A stretch of DNA of 64,000 bases from NCBI GenBank assembly GCA_020746875.1, contig JAGTJL010000010.1, forward strand, positions 930,001-994,000, read 5' to 3'. The DNA comes from Rhexocercosporidium sp. MPI-PUGE-AT-0058 (lineage: Eukaryota > Ascomycota > Leotiomycetes > Helotiales). Positions within the stretch are counted from its first letter, which is position 1. Every line of letters begins with the position of its first letter. The position numbers were made by a program, and so were the translations under genes. Positions 32,639 through 45,429 of the stretch are shown in pieces. The notes beneath the pieces were generated by a model. It saw only the letters and a list, made by a program, of their open reading frames with translations. It had not been told where the DNA came from and did not search any database.

Positions 32639-33793
32639 TCGAGTTCATGATTTGGTAATCATTTTTGAAGGTTTGCCCTTATTTAAAATTATATCGGTGT
32701 TAATTCTTGGGACCATGATTCATAAGGGTAGCCGATGGTATCCGGGTCCATAGGCTGGCTCTACCTATTGGATAGGTAGGCCTAAATGTGCGGGGCGCTT
32801 CAAGCTATTTTGTCCCACTTGTTGTACTCCTCGCTTACAACCCCTACCGCGATTCCTTTGCCAGCTGTGAACCAGACTAGATACCAGGTAGTAAGACCAC
32901 AAAGGCAGCTTTGTTGCAAGTTTCGAGGAAAGAGACAGCTTCAATGCTCAAAATTAAAGACTAGGCATTTTTCAAAGCAAAGTTGATTTTTGGCAGTACT
33001 GTACTCCTCTCAGAACACCACCTAACGAGGTAAAGATCAATAGTTGATAACAAGCCTTTATTTGAAAAGTCGTTCAAATGCCGCGATTGCTGACCATCCT
33101 AATGTAGCTCAAGACTCCTTGCTGATTCGATTTTATTTGAATATCTACACAGCGATGATGCGATATTTGTAGAATGTAAGATGTATAATGTCCAAAAGAA
33201 CCAAAGAAATACTACGTATATCAAGGCTAGATTTATAGGCGAGGTGATTACTAACTCGAGCGTTCTTCCTTAAAAGTTGGGGGCACAACTAGTAATATTC
33301 AATATCTGTATCTGGAATCTAGCTCGTAGTAGATACAGAATTACCAACCACTTACGGAATACAAATGGCTGATGAGGGCTACTTGGTAATGTACAATTAT
33401 GAGTGAGGCTAGCGAGGTGGTTTGACCAAGAGGCTTGCAACGGCACATCCGGCAAGTCTTTCTCGCGTAGTCGGCAACATTTGTGACAAAGAAGCATATC
33501 ACAATCTTGAATTGGGTATATCCTATCATAGCCCTGGGAACGCCAAAGCCAGGCTGCTGCCGAGGACAAAATATCAACCCCAAACGCCAGCAACAGTAAA
33601 GGGAGATTATACTAAAACCTCGTTCTAAGATTCACAACTCCATGCTTGCAAAAACAGCCCCCGTAAAATATTTCCCATGGCCTACCTACTACAAGATTGA
33701 GAGATGAGATCAGCAATGTCTCCAGGCCACGCCGCCTTCCTTGCTTCACCCATAAAAACTTCCCAAAAGTTAGCCGAGCCCCATCCCCAAAAG
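32639..33793. other. Intergenic, AT-rich
   Basis: No open frame with recognisable content. It includes the tRNA 5' flank and the 3' flank of the next minus-strand gene. Confidence 0.5.
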
Positions 33794-34486
33794 TCACGTC
33801 AAGTAACGAACAAACTCACCAGTAGGATCTCTACCCAACCTCACTAGCCCCCTCTCATTTAGTTCCCTTAAAGCATCCACAGTCCAGACAACACAATCAT
33901 ACCCATCCAGCACTACATTCCCTTCTCCCACCCCCAACCTTCCCAGCACCCGCTCCCTATTTTCCCTCCCCACCGGCACATCCCTCAACGCGTCTCTAAT
34001 CGCATCTAACACCTCACCATGTCTGCACGGATCAATCTCCCCGATTTTCTGTACATAGAGAAGTGATTCTGCACCGGCGGGATCCCGCGAGGGCCGTTCG
34101 CGAAAACTCCATTTGCCGGATCGGACGTGTTCTACAAACTTCGGTTTTGAGGAGGAGGAGGCTGTGTCGTATTCGACGTGGAATAGGGTGCCGGAGATGG
34201 GGTTATTAGGTATGGAGGGGTTGGTGCAGAGGATAGCGCGGTGCTAGGTTTGTCAGCGGGGATGGTATTATGAACGGATCTGGAGGATGAGGAAAGGACA
34301 TACGCAATCGTCGACTTGAGGTCTGTTGAATGTTAGGTATATAGTACTCCCTACAATCTCGTCTGAGTTTGGTGACTTGTTTGGTGGCATTATATTGGCG
34401 ATGTCTGGGTAGCTAATACCTGGAGGCTGCTTAGACGTGAAGCTGAGCTGGAAGAAAAATATGTCATCCTCGGTTCTGGAGTACAT
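33794..34486 (-). CDS. Unknown two-exon protein
   Basis: Exons 34486-34304 and 34243-33794; 210 aa. The 60-nt intron has a GTATGT donor, GCTGACA branch and CCTAG acceptor. The start is MYSRTEDDIFFFQLSFTSKQ. After the junction: HRAILCTNPSIPNNPISGTL, FHVEYDT, HVRSGKWSFRERPSRDPAG, then YVQKIGEIDPCRHGEVLDAI and a C-terminal half with GYDCVVWTVDALRELNERG near the end. Many fungi carry small families with a similar HRAI...TGTLFHV...CVVWT plan, but I know no function. No signal peptide or membrane helix. The catalytic-looking Cys/His content (HRAILC, YDC) is suggestive only. Confidence 0.7.
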
Positions 34487-36371
34487 TGTGATCGTATTTG
34501 TACCCAAGTAAGTATGATTCCAGTTGGAGGAAATGTTGGTATATTCCAGTCATTCAAATACAGAGCCCAGGCAGACTCCCTGATTGATAGCAGCCGTGAA
34601 TGTGAACTCCACCAACATCGCAGGTGCTCTCGTCCTTTAAAGCTCCAAAGCTAGAGACCTAAACACAAGCAAGAAGTAAAAGCAATGAAATAAAGCGATC
34701 TCCGACATTTCAGCTGCAAGGATAGCCCGTCTTCTCGTGAAGCCCTGACCAATACCACGCTGCCGGGTCATCATGTGACTTTGATATCCTGTAGTAATCC
34801 AGGTCTGTTGGGAGCTTTTCATCCGGGGAAGGTTCAAGCCATCGTCCCGTCCTTCCATCCCGCTGTCGCTTTGACCAACAAGCGGTCTGGCTCTGGAGAC
34901 TCTCGATGCTTTCAGACGATAGAGTTCACCTTGATCGACTTGCATGGCACCCTCTCCATGCACCCATGTGAATCACTAAGCACCCGAATGGGACCAGAAG
35001 GCGTTGATTTCCACAATATTGAGCCTCTTTTGTGACGCCTCCACGCTCCGGGATCGTTCCCCGCCAGCCCGTGTGCATGGCAAGCACGATGAAAGCACGA
35101 GTGGCGTTATCTTTGTCGCATTTTCTTCAGCTTGTATGGTGTTTTGCCGCTCTCGGACTCGAATGCGAGATACGCATTTTGCATGAGTCTGTTGGTGCCT
35201 GGCGGTAAAGGTCGCAGAACGGTCAAGAGGAGTTCGGATGGGCTCCGGCGATCGAAATGTAGGTGGAATCATTCTACTATCGTTGAATAGAGAGTTTTGG
35301 TTCCTAACCCAATTATCAGCCTAGGCGTTTAGCAGACTAGAGCAGCATACCAAATGTAATAAATCCTACTGATTACTATCGAATTCTACCCTGCAACTCT
35401 AGAAGTCCATAAGCTGTTGCGGGTTGCGATCGATGGGACCCTTGACTTATCCCATTTCCGCTCGGACATCATATAAGCCAACTCTTCCGAGCTTTTCTCC
35501 ACAGATTCATGTTGCCGAAAGAAGCAAAACGACCAAAGTAATGGAAATAGATGTTGGGGTATCCCTAGGTCAGCCCACACAAGTGCAAAGCAGCCGTGGC
35601 AATCATTTGATTGCTGGCTGGATTATGCACCCAAGGCCGTGTGTTTGGGACTCTGTTGACTTTTAGATTTCCTGGGACATCCCGCCATCTTGGAACGCCC
35701 TCCGGGAGGGGATTACTTGCAAGGAGGCTTTACTAGTTCGTATCTCGTTGGATCACAGAGACCGCGCGCTGTGGAAGATTTCCTGGTAAACCACCACCAA
35801 TTTCTTGAAGGAAACTTCTGACTTGGAAATCTTTTGGATATATTTTTCATCTATTTAGTATATCAGGGTCCAAACGAGTGTGCTGAGAGCGTGAGATTTG
35901 GACAGGGAACCCCTCCAGTCTTGTGAGAGATTCCAATAAAAAGGACGCACTGAGCACATCAGGAAATCCATGGACAAAGTCCAAGTCATAAGACGTGATG
36001 TTCCAATGTCCAAGATAAATTGAGGACTTAGCTGTGCTGCCAGATGGATGTGTGGACCTCTCAATGTAGATACTATATTGCAATCATGGAAAGGGATGAC
36101 CAGAGCCGATGAACTTATCACATCGAAATTGACAAGTCGTACGCCTTTGTCGATTGCTTTCTGTAATCTTTCAACACAAGATAGGTATGAAAACCTTTAT
36201 CCTTGTGTCAGAAGCACAAGGCTAATATTAGCCTTTCGGAACAACATCGGCTGTTCCTGTCCTGCGCGGCCGCATGCGCGAGGCTGTAGTCACAAAAAAG
36301 CTCTCAGCGTTGAATCTCCATTTCGAATTTTTCAAACAACTATAAACCACACCGAACAACGACTGTCAAAG
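34487..36371. other. Divergent intergenic region
   Basis: About 1.9 kb between the unknown gene (minus) and SEN54 (plus). Open frames are short and without recognisable content. The reading frame of SEN54 stays open upstream to about 36048, but without Met or homologous content. Confidence 0.5.
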
Positions 36372-37784
36372 ATGGCAGACGTCGACGAGGATGCAGCGCT
36401 TGCTGCAGGCTACAATCAACCAGCCGAAGACCACGATCCTGACGACGAGACCCAAGATTTCCGATTCCTCTCATTTCTAAACACAAAAAACGGTCAGCTT
36501 CCAAAGCGAGGAGAGAAGGACTTCGAACCCCACGGCACAAAGCACCAAGATGGTATACTGGAAGCTAGCAGGCAGGCTATGCACGATGTGCTGGCCTATA
36601 CGAGAATACACACAGACAGAAATTACAATCGGGGATTCTACTATGGGGAGGAGGGGTTGAGTCGAGACGAAGCTATTACGAAGGATTGGACGCAAGACTT
36701 GGACGATGACCATTGTGTCGTTCTGCAAACAACAAAAGGACCAATGTTCAAGGGGATGGGGAAATGGCCAAAGGGAAAGGCTCGTCCGAGTTTGTGGCTA
36801 TTGCCAGAAGAGGCTCTCTTTCTGGTTGAGCGGGGAAATCTGGATCTATGGTGGCCAGGACGGTCTTCTTTCAGAGGTGCTATGCCAGACCCTTCCGAAG
36901 CCGAAGAGGAGGTCAGCAAGGCCATTGAAGAGTACGAGGAAGAGCGAGACGAAGGTGTTCCCATGAGTTTGCAGGCTGCCTATTCCATATTCCTTGGCAA
37001 TGACAGCGAGCGAGGCAAAGTCAGTTTGGAGCGATACACAGTTTACGCACATCTCAAAAGGATGGGCTATATTGTATTGAGAGCTCCGGAGTGGGATCCA
37101 AGCAAGCCAGGCGCGACCCCGATGTATGAAAATATTCCCTGGCAAGAGTCGAGCATTTTCTACCGGCTCTTTGGAAAGTTTTTTGCTGAGAAGGAGGTCG
37201 ACCACCCCGCATATGGTCCTCTAGTAAAGCCAGGAATGTACCGATCGTATAATTCAATCTACAAACAAATCGCCATCATCCCAAGACACAAGCCATCTCC
37301 AGTACCGTCGAACCCTGCACCGGCACCAGAAGATCCTTATCGAGTGGTATTTCACCTGTGGAAGCCCAGCAGAATCCCCACATTTGCCAAAAGCAACCCT
37401 GGGATCCCAGACTTCCGGGTTGCCGTTGTCGATGCACGATCATCCTCTATACCATCGCTAACGGACGTTGCGTCTCTACTGGAAAGCACACCGTGGGATC
37501 CTCCCGATCCAGCACTCCCCAATTTCAAAGGGCCGTCAAAGCTTTATCAAAGACTGAGACAGGGCTGGCGTAATGTGGTCTTGGCGGTCATTGACCAGGG
37601 AGTTATTAGCTATTTGCGACTAGGCGAGGTTGCTTTTGGAGAGGAGAAGCTCTATGAGCGGTTTGATCAGGGAACTAGCCCATGGCGTGGGAAGAATCCT
37701 GGTGGTGGACGTGGCAGAGGCGGTGCAAGAGGCAGAGGGAGAGGCGGAGGTAGAGGTAGAGGCAGAGGCAGAGGGGGCAAATAG
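36372..37784 (+). CDS. SEN54: tRNA-splicing endonuclease subunit Sen54
   Basis: A single exon of 470 aa starting MADVDEDAALAAGYNQ. SEN54 is a structural subunit of the heterotetramer that excises anticodon-loop introns from pre-tRNAs. Family marks in order: DFRFLSFLN, RGEKDFEPHGTK, the LWLLPEEALFLVERGNLDLW block, GVPMSLQAAYSIFLG, and LERYTVYAHLKRMGYIVLRA, the Sen54 N-terminal and middle domain hallmarks. The C-terminal part (YLRLGEVAFGEEKLYER) matches the family's closing beta fold. Unusually, it ends in about 28 residues that are almost only Gly and Arg (RG/RGG repeats, about 37705-37781). The N-terminal acidic stretch is normal. It lies 3.7 kb from the tRNA gene that carries a SEN-type intron. 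Confidence 0.9.
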   Translation: MADVDEDAALAAGYNQPAEDHDPDDETQDFRFLSFLNTKNGQLPKRGEKDFEPHGTKHQDGILEASRQAMHDVLAYTRIHTDRNYNRGFYYGEEGLSRDEAITKDWTQDLDDDHCVVLQTTKGPMFKGMGKWPKGKARPSLWLLPEEALFLVERGNLDLWWPGRSSFRGAMPDPSEAEEEVSKAIEEYEEERDEGVPMSLQAAYSIFLGNDSERGKVSLERYTVYAHLKRMGYIVLRAPEWDPSKPGATPMYENIPWQESSIFYRLFGKFFAEKEVDHPAYGPLVKPGMYRSYNSIYKQIAIIPRHKPSPVPSNPAPAPEDPYRVVFHLWKPSRIPTFAKSNPGIPDFRVAVVDARSSSIPSLTDVASLLESTPWDPPDPALPNFKGPSKLYQRLRQGWRNVVLAVIDQGVISYLRLGEVAFGEEKLYERFDQGTSPWRGKNPGGGRGRGGARGRGRGGGRGRGRGRGGK

Positions 37785-38771
37785 GCGGGCAGGCAGGCAG
37801 TCAAACATGTGCAAAGGGCAAAGTGAGGGTAAAAAGTTAAGTGGAGGTAGCGAGAGTCAAAAGGCAAAGCATGAGAGTTGATGCAGCCAATCAGGTCAGC
37901 GCCAAATGCATCAAAGTGCGGGAGTTGAGTTATTGTAAAGTATTTGAGTCGGGTTGAAGTTTAGATTAATGAAGCGGTCTTTGCCTCATTTAGCATTTCA
38001 CGGCCTTGGTTGGGATGGGTGCCGAGCTCTTGAGGTGTCTGTCGGCTACCTGCAGCTTGACAAACAAAAGGCTCATCTTGTCTTGTCTCGCTGGTTCGGT
38101 CATATTAAAGCATAATAGCCTGTGCGTCTGGTTGGCACATGTCCGACAGGGCGTGGCAGAGTAGAGCATAGCAGACTTTGACTTCTGACTTATCAGGTTC
38201 CTCCTCTCTCTCTTCGCAAGCGATAGGCAGATAGAGAGGTCCTCACTCAAATCAATTTGTGTTCATTCCGGGGCTTTCCTTCCTTCACTCCGTTGCTCCT
38301 TTTTTTTTTACTCAAGTAGATACTGTAGATAGGGGAGAGTTGAGCTCACTCACTTACTCACTTACTTACCCGCCTACGACCCCATTTACGCACCCTGCAT
38401 TCTGCATTTGCCACGATTTCCAAGAATCATAGCCTCTCTCTCTCCCTTCTTCTCGCTCATTCATAGGGAATTCACCCCTTGCGACACGACACACTTCCAC
38501 TTGATAGGGTACAACGCTATATCCTCCGAGACGAAGCCCGGCAGCCTTTTAGCGTGGTTTTAAATAACACTCACACTCTCACTCAACTCAAGTTCCACCT
38601 ACCTTTCCCTTCAGTCCATCACTTGCTGCTTTGGTGTTCCCTCACTCGCCTCGCCTCTTCTCTCTCTCAAGTCTTACTCTCCTTTCTTACTTCTACAACA
38701 ATTTTCTCATTCTTCAACCTCAACACTCGACGCATCGACTACAACCGCCAATTATTGGGTCGTGCATCCCC
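37785..38771. promoter_or_regulatory. SEN54 3' region and pyrimidine-rich leader of next gene
   Basis: The first part is SEN54 3' flank, with GGCAGGCA-type repeats just past the stop. 38200-38770 is strongly CT-rich (repeated CTCACTTACTCACTTA near 38345-38370), typical of a fungal core promoter and long 5' leader. No gene seen. Confidence 0.5.
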
Positions 38772-41027
38772 ATGCCAATCATGGAGGGTGTAGTTTCGTC
38801 AAGCTCCGAGTCTTTGACGAGCAGGAGCACCGAGAGTATGGAGATTGACACCTTGAGTGTAATGGAAAACTCACCACCAAGGTATGCTCTGCGCCCAGCT
38901 AGAGGTCCTGTCACATTGTACAATTCACGCTCTTGTCATCATCGTCGCGCATCATCATTCGTTATCGTCATCAAGTTTATCATCAGGTTTATCATCAGTC
39001 CTTTTAGCCCGCGCTTTTACTTCTTCTATCGCGATCCTTCCAGAAAGTTCTGAATGGCGCTACATTCTTCTTTTCTTGCAGTTCATCTTTCCCAAGTCGC
39101 GTCGTCCAACATTCATGGCGCTCTGCATAGCCATTCAGCGACGCGCAATCGCCTAAGCGACACATATCCTATTCTATTTCCATTGCCTTGCATCGTCCAT
39201 TTGGGTCGCTGCATCAAATCTCATCCCTTGAGTCTGACGATGCCATCGCATCCTATTTTCATTCGTGTTTGCCAGTGCAGTGCATTGCATTGCCACGTGT
39301 TGACTATTCCTTCCTTCTTTTTCTCGAGGTGCCGGTTACTTGTTACCTAAGCTTTAAATGAAACCTTAAGATTACCTGCTAATCCGGATCCCGCTCTCAG
39401 ATCTGACACGCCATTAAACGATGCTGGTGATGATGCAGATGCAGATGCACACAACCCACTGAGCACAGACACCGAAAAGAGTATCATTGTCACCGCTCCT
39501 CCAATGGATCTCGCCGACTCACCCACAATGATAAATGGTCATTCTGAGGACGAGGAAGAAGCTCTCCCAACTTACCACAAGAGAAAACGCACATCGACTG
39601 TCAATTACGATGATTCTAGCTATGGCAAGGTCATGAGAGGCAGCACAAATGATGCACCAATCAAGCGATCACGGCCTGGCAAAAACGTCAGAGGGGTCAT
39701 CATCGGTGTTTGGCGTGATTCAGATCAACCAGATGACGAGGACAAACATGTCATTTTCGGTTTTATCGATATTCATGATAGGCTTCGAACCAGAATATAT
39801 GGCATGAACCGCCGTGGAGAGGAAGTCGTTGGCAACGCCCCAACTGGAGCTGGAGGATGCTGGGTTACTTTCGAGAGAGTCATCTTTGATAGCCATCTTG
39901 CAGAACTCTCACCTGCTGAAGTGAAGGAATACGTCAAAATCCGATCAGAGACCAAGCCGGAACCTACCCAGGAAGAGCGAGATGAAGCTGATGCCAAGGC
40001 CGTATCGAAAGCCAAGGCAGCTGTGGCCCAACAAGAAGCCGCTTTTCCAGGTGGCAAACCTGTTGTACACCGCCCCTCTTTAAATCGGCAATCCTTCAAT
40101 CGGCATTCACTACCTCGTCAATCACTTCATAAGACTCCAAGCTTCCAGGCTGTTAACGCTGCTGATCTCCAGACACCCAATGCCTCTCCACTCGCCGAAA
40201 ACCGACCCCACGGTGTGCTTCTGGGTTACTGGTCGGACTCCGACGAACTTCGTATTGAAGATAAGCATGCTGTCTATGGTGTTCTCAGTGAGACTGACTG
40301 TTTCCGTGTCAAGGTCCAGAGACTCACGCGTGATGGTCGCTACGTTGATGGCAATTTTCCCGTTGGGGCTGGAGCTCTCTGGCTGAGTTATAAGAAAGTC
40401 GTCCTCGAGCCACATCTCTCTTCCCTGACTAGACCTGAAGTCAAGGAGTATGTTCGGATTCGTCAACGCGAGCAAGAGAACAGAGAATCAGATAAGGAGC
40501 GGAAAGCTAATGAGCTGAAGGCTGCGCATCAAGCAAAGATCAATGTTTCTGAGAAAGGTCTTGATAATAGTGCAGATGTTCCTGCTAGCCCTGAGCTAGA
40601 AATCCGACACAGCGCGAGATCTGAGAACAGAGTATCTGCCAGACACCAAGCTGAGACCGAGGCGGCTGCTGAGCGAGTTAGGAAGGAAAAGGCGGAAGCT
40701 AGGGAGAGACAACACGAGAAGACCAGGAAGGAGGTTGCCATGGCGGAGGCTGTCATCCAAGAGAACGCCCAGATGGAGCTCAAGAACAACCTCAAGAAAC
40801 TCAACAAGGTTTGGGTTGCTCAGCAAGCTGCGACCACTCCTCGAGCTTCTGTTGCGCCAGGAACTTCCGAGGTGGCTGACGGCGAGGTCAAATACCACCA
40901 CGGCATCAAATACGAGAGAAAGCAGAACGGTCCATTCCAAGGGAAGCTCGTCAGCCAAGCTCAGATCTTGAGTATCGACGGAGAGGATTATGTCGAGTAC
41001 CGGATCTTGACGAAACCATCGTTCTAA
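38772..41027 (+). CDS. Tandem paralogue A: duplicated-module, coiled-coil protein
   Basis: Two exons, 38772-38881 and 39401-41027; 578 aa. The intron is long (519 nt) with a GCTAATC branch site and CTCTCAG acceptor. The start is MPIMEGVV; the internal Met three codons later is equally possible. Two related modules are visible. The first runs RGVIIGVWRDSDQPDDEDKH ... VTFERVIFDSHL ... EVKEYVKIR. The second runs HGVLLGYWSDSDELRIEDKH ... LSYKKVVLEPHL ... EVKEYVRIR. A Lys/Glu/Arg-rich coiled coil follows (about residues 430-510), then a short C-terminal module (GPFQGKLVSQAQILSIDGED). No signal peptide or membrane helix; the basic stretch KRKR suggests the nucleus. I recognise no family. The C-terminal module resembles that of the next gene, so the two are probably tandem duplicates. 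Confidence 0.75.
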
Positions 41028-41953
41028 AGCGTTGACCGCCTCACGTGGGATTACTAGACCGATCATTGCGTGCAATTTGTTTTTCTGTAAGACTTGCTCT
41101 CATGACTGCTTTCTTACTGCTTTCCCATGCTCCTCATGTTCATCGGCGTTCTTTGTATTACCTGCTTCTTTGTGTTGCGATTCTTGTTCTTGTTGCTTTG
41201 CATGCATGGTAAACCGAGGAAGGAAAGGAAACTTGGTCGGAAATTGTCTTTTCTTTTCATTCATGCATACCTTCATAGCATTGCATGGTCGGTTATAGTG
41301 GCATGGAAATTCCATAGATTGCGTACAGAGACCCCCCCATTGTCTTTTTTTGCGAGGCCTTCATTCGCGTATGTAGGACTCAATCAATGAGCTTAATTAG
41401 AGCCGGTGCCAGGCATGGTGGGTAGGCGATTCCCTGGAGGTGAAGATGTGAGTCACGTGAGCGTTCTGCTCCGCCTTTGCCTTCTGCCTCTCTGCCCTTC
41501 TGCGTGTATTTTACTGTGAAGTTTACTCTGTAAAATCTTTATATCTGATTCCAAATGTCTTAAAAGTAAGCTTGCACTTGCTTTGGCTGTTTTTTTGGTG
41601 GCCTTATCTCAGTCTCCATCTTTAGCGGGCTCCCACTTCCACTAGAGTCAACACAATAAGGTTGCCAAACTCTCCTTCCACAAGCTTACATCGCGGTTTT
41701 CCCTCAACGCGTCACTCTCCCTCCACCTTCGCGGTATCATATCTCTCTCTCCAAAGCTCTCATACAAGTACACTTCTACTGGGATTTGCGCGTATTTGTA
41801 AGTCCTCAGCTCACTCCACAACTCTCGCACATCTTCAACCTCGACAGAATCTCATCTGCTAACAAGTTTTTCTCTCAGTCTTACCTCGAACGGGTCATCT
41901 ATTACCTCACCTCATATCAACACACGTCTCGTGTCATCACCGGCGTCTTCTGT
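41028..41953. other. Intergenic between tandem paralogues A and B
   Basis: 3' flank of A and a CT-rich leader of B (about 41630-41950). No other gene seen. Confidence 0.5.
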
Positions 41954-44141
41954 ATGAACGACCTCCCCATCAAGTGCGAGGAACCAAATGTCAAAGGCGA
42001 GGAGACTGGGCAATTCGATCTCAGCTCTGTTCCAATGGCAGGCATGGATCTGTCTCAGACGTACGTTCTTTCTTCCAGAGCTCCAGCCTAGACTTCACTT
42101 TCATGTCCAAGGTGCTGAGTACAGTGTGCCTAACATTGTGCATCGTATAGGATAGCTCCAATGGCATCCGCCCTTGCCGCCTTGCGTTCCACCATAGGTC
42201 AACCTCCTGGAGCTACGAATACCGAGGCTCATGGCATGTCGGCTTCCAGAGATGCGGTTCATAGGCATGAACACAATGGTTTTGTGGACATTCATCCAAC
42301 TGCTCCTGTCCTTGCTCCGCGTGGCGTTGCCACATCCACAGCAAGCATAGTCAACACCAGTGGTGATCAGTTTTCGCATATTGAAGACGGTAGTCTCTAC
42401 AATTCTTCTCCGGCAGCTCCCAGTCGAACTCACATCCGGAACAATCTCAAGCGGACTAATGCGAACGATGAATCTGATGATGAGGGTGGACCAGTCCGAA
42501 GTAGCCAAGAGAGATTCAAAAGAAAGCGAGGCAAGCTATTACACACCCAGTCAGAGGACAACAGTGATATCAGGATCGGCCACCATACAGCGGATCCTCT
42601 CATTCCTGTTTTTGCAAAACTCAAAAAGCTCCCCGGCACCAAACAATGTCACGTCTACTCTCGTCATACCGATGACATGCCCAAGATCTTTTCAAACGGA
42701 AAATGCTGGTCGGATTATGTTCACACGAATTCCCAGGTCAACCTCGAAGATGTTGCTCTGTCCTCCGATATATTTCCTGAGTATGAAGATGAGCTTCAGG
42801 ATATGAGAATCGACCGAAAGCGCGAGCTTGTGGTGAGATTTCTGTCAGCCATGGTTGAGACCTCAGCTGAGGACCCCACTGAGGACATCCGAGCGCTCAC
42901 ACCAGTGCATGAGCGCACACCAATCTACAACAGCGTTCCTCCGTTCATCATTGGCTTTCATAAAGAGCATCTAGGTATACCTGTTCGTGCGCAGCTTAGA
43001 CTTCAATCTGGCGGTCGTATCAAAGCAGTGCTATTTCGGCTTGATGCCGACGATGTGAGCAGGAGCGGAATTCGTTTGCCAAGAATGTCGGTGCACGAGA
43101 CAAAGATTAAGTTCCTCCCCGAATTTGTGAAACCCACCATGGAGGAGACAAAAGCCGAGATCTTGACTCGCTTTGTTGTAAAGTATAACGAGAATGGTTA
43201 GTTTGAAGAGATGTGAACACGGTTTGAATCTGGGCTTCGCTGATGTTTTTACAGAAGATGAAGAGGTAGTACCGACAGCTGTTACGAGCAGACACTCTTC
43301 ACAAGGCCGAAGCAAAAGCAGCAGACGTCGATTGAGTATTCGTTCGGGTAGGGGGGCTTCTGCTCGTCGTCTACACATTGAGCTTCCAATTGAAACCGTT
43401 GGCGACATTGACGAGAGTTTATCTGCGCTTCAGGCCATGGGACAAAAGTACCTCACTAGTGCAGTCGAGTACGGAGAACACGTCAAGAAGAGAGAGTTTG
43501 CAGCTCTTGAGAAGGAGACTCTACTCGCAGAGAGAGAAAATGTTATCACGCGTCGAGAACGAACTATCGAAGAGGAGGTTTCGATTGGCGTAGAAGCAGC
43601 ACTGTCGGCCGAAAAAGATTCCCTCGAAGCCCTCAAAGATGAGAAATCGACCATGCAAAAGCGAATCCAGGAGCTTGAAGCCCAAATCGAGCAGGCACGG
43701 ACGCAACCCACCAGTAGCAACGTTGCACATGCGCCAGTCGCTAAACCCCGCGCCACCACTCATTCCTCGCCGTCAAGCTCTCTATTCTTAGACCTGAACG
43801 GCAAGACTTTTTCTGAAGCCTACAGAAGAATTCCAGAACAGAGCCCTAATTCAGGGTGGTATTTGGAGGCAACCGCAGGAACCGTCGTGCATCACGAAGG
43901 ACCTCTGCAGGGAAAGAAGTTCAGTCGGAATCAAGTCCTCCAGCCGATCAAGGGCATCACCGTCCCAGGTAGGCTCAAGGATGTCACTCTACGCTGTGGA
44001 GACGTTGAGTACCTGCATTACGAGGAAAACGGTATCTCGAAGCTGGTGCAAAATTCCGAGTCCGTGGTGCAACACGAGGGCCGGTATTACGTGTGCTGGA
44101 GTTACTTGCGGGAGATTGAGGAGCCTGCCTTTAAGTTCTGA
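41954..44141 (+). CDS. Tandem paralogue B: coiled-coil protein
   Basis: Three exons, 41954-42060, 42151-43196 and 43255-44141; 679 aa. Parts in order: a disordered N-terminus; an acidic/basic patch DESDDEGGPVRSSQERFKRK (nuclear-type); a module with PPFIIGFHKEHLGIPVRAQL and GRIKAVLFRLDADD; the Ser/Arg stretch SRHSSQGRSKSSRRRLSIRS; a strong coiled coil (EKETLLAERENVITRRERTI onward); and a C-terminal module with VHHEGPLQGKKFSRNQVLQP, CGDVEYLHYEENG and YYVCWSYLREIEE. The C-terminal module GPLQGKKFSRNQVL matches GPFQGKLVSQAQIL of gene A in kind and position. Function unknown. Confidence 0.75.
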
Positions 44142-45429
44142 TTCTGGGATATGGGTTGCGGTTGAAGATGCCGTAACACATCTCATTTGAGATTGTCATT
44201 GGCATCCAAACAGCCTGCTCTATCTTGTGGCTCACCGGAGGATTGTTGTCTTGTATGTTTATTTCCTTTTCGTTCCCGAAGCATATAGAGCTCTGCAGCG
44301 GAGTTCTCGTGTGGTACCGTCTACAATCAAGGATGTTATTGGTGAAGCACTGCTTCGCGTTCTACAAGAAGCTGAATCGGGTTTTGCGTTGATAAGGCTA
44401 CTAGGGTTGCTATTGAAGCTATCTCGGCATTATAGATAGATGTTAGTTGGGTTGTTTTTTCCTGCCCCGAAGTCTGCATCGGACCCTATTTAGATGAGAT
44501 ACTCGGAATATTTGTAATCCTCGAAGTCCCACATGCATTTAGTGACATTTAAAGGTAGACTATCTTTGCACTGTTGAATTCCGTCCTCAATCCGTGAAGT
44601 CGCTGATAGCGGGTGTTTCAATAGCCTTAGTGACAATGCGTAAAGGACGTGCTTTATATGTATTCTATTTGCTTCTGCATGACGATCAGTCCAGAGGGGC
44701 ATCTTTGTTCTTCAAGATCAACCGAGGAGCTCTCGTGATTTTCATTAGACAGGACGTCCCTAAACCTAGCCACTAGTTCACTTTCATCAGTTGCGAGTTG
44801 TTGTTAGCTCCCTCCGTCGCGCCCCCTCGCTTACCGGAAAGTAAACAAATTCGAGATACTATAAATCAACAGCCTCGTCGTCTCTGCGGCGCAAACCCCA
44901 GCACCTCCCTCTTCTATCTCGAAACAGATAATCACTCGAAACTCTCCCTCTTATACCAACACCACGACATCCTCCAAGCAGTTGCTTGTTAACTCATAAG
45001 TGACACCAATATCTCATGACATTGCCTCCCCTCGCCTTGCCCTCTACTTGCGAGGTCCTGTGTACGTGGTGTCAATAACGCGCGAGTGTTCGCGGTGCAA
45101 AGCAACTGGTTTGATTGACGCCATTTGTGCTAAAGCATTCTGCAATCTAGTCATCTGGATCTCAACGCGCTCACTCCCAGTTGTGCCTTGCTATGACGCC
45201 AAACTCGAGGCCGCGCGCGCCGTTGATCGCGCGCTATGGTAGTAGCAAAGCCTCGTAGGCCTTTTGCACATTGCTTGTATCATGCATCCTATCATCAATT
45301 TGTTTTCAGCTTCTGCCTTCGATACGCCCTATACTCTTTCATTGTGTGTACTAATCTCTACCTTTAGACCAGGCCGGAACGCAAATTTATCGAAGCGCTC
45401 TACACCATGCAATATTTTGAACGTTGAGA
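44142..45429. other. Intergenic between paralogue B and relic C
   Basis: No confident gene. Possible leftover 5' exons of relic C may lie at 45010-45245, where an ATG and a GTACGT-type donor occur, but the reading is uncertain. Confidence 0.4.

Noticed and set aside
36048..36371. N-terminal extension of SEN54 upstream of 36372
   Set aside because: The frame is open but has no Met and no family-like sequence. MADVDEDAAL at 36372 is a normal start.
38479..39350. Overlapping plus ORFs upstream of paralogue A
   Set aside because: 38479-38771 is CT-rich leader. Most of 38882-39400 is intron, since splicing gives a continuous frame summing to a multiple of three.
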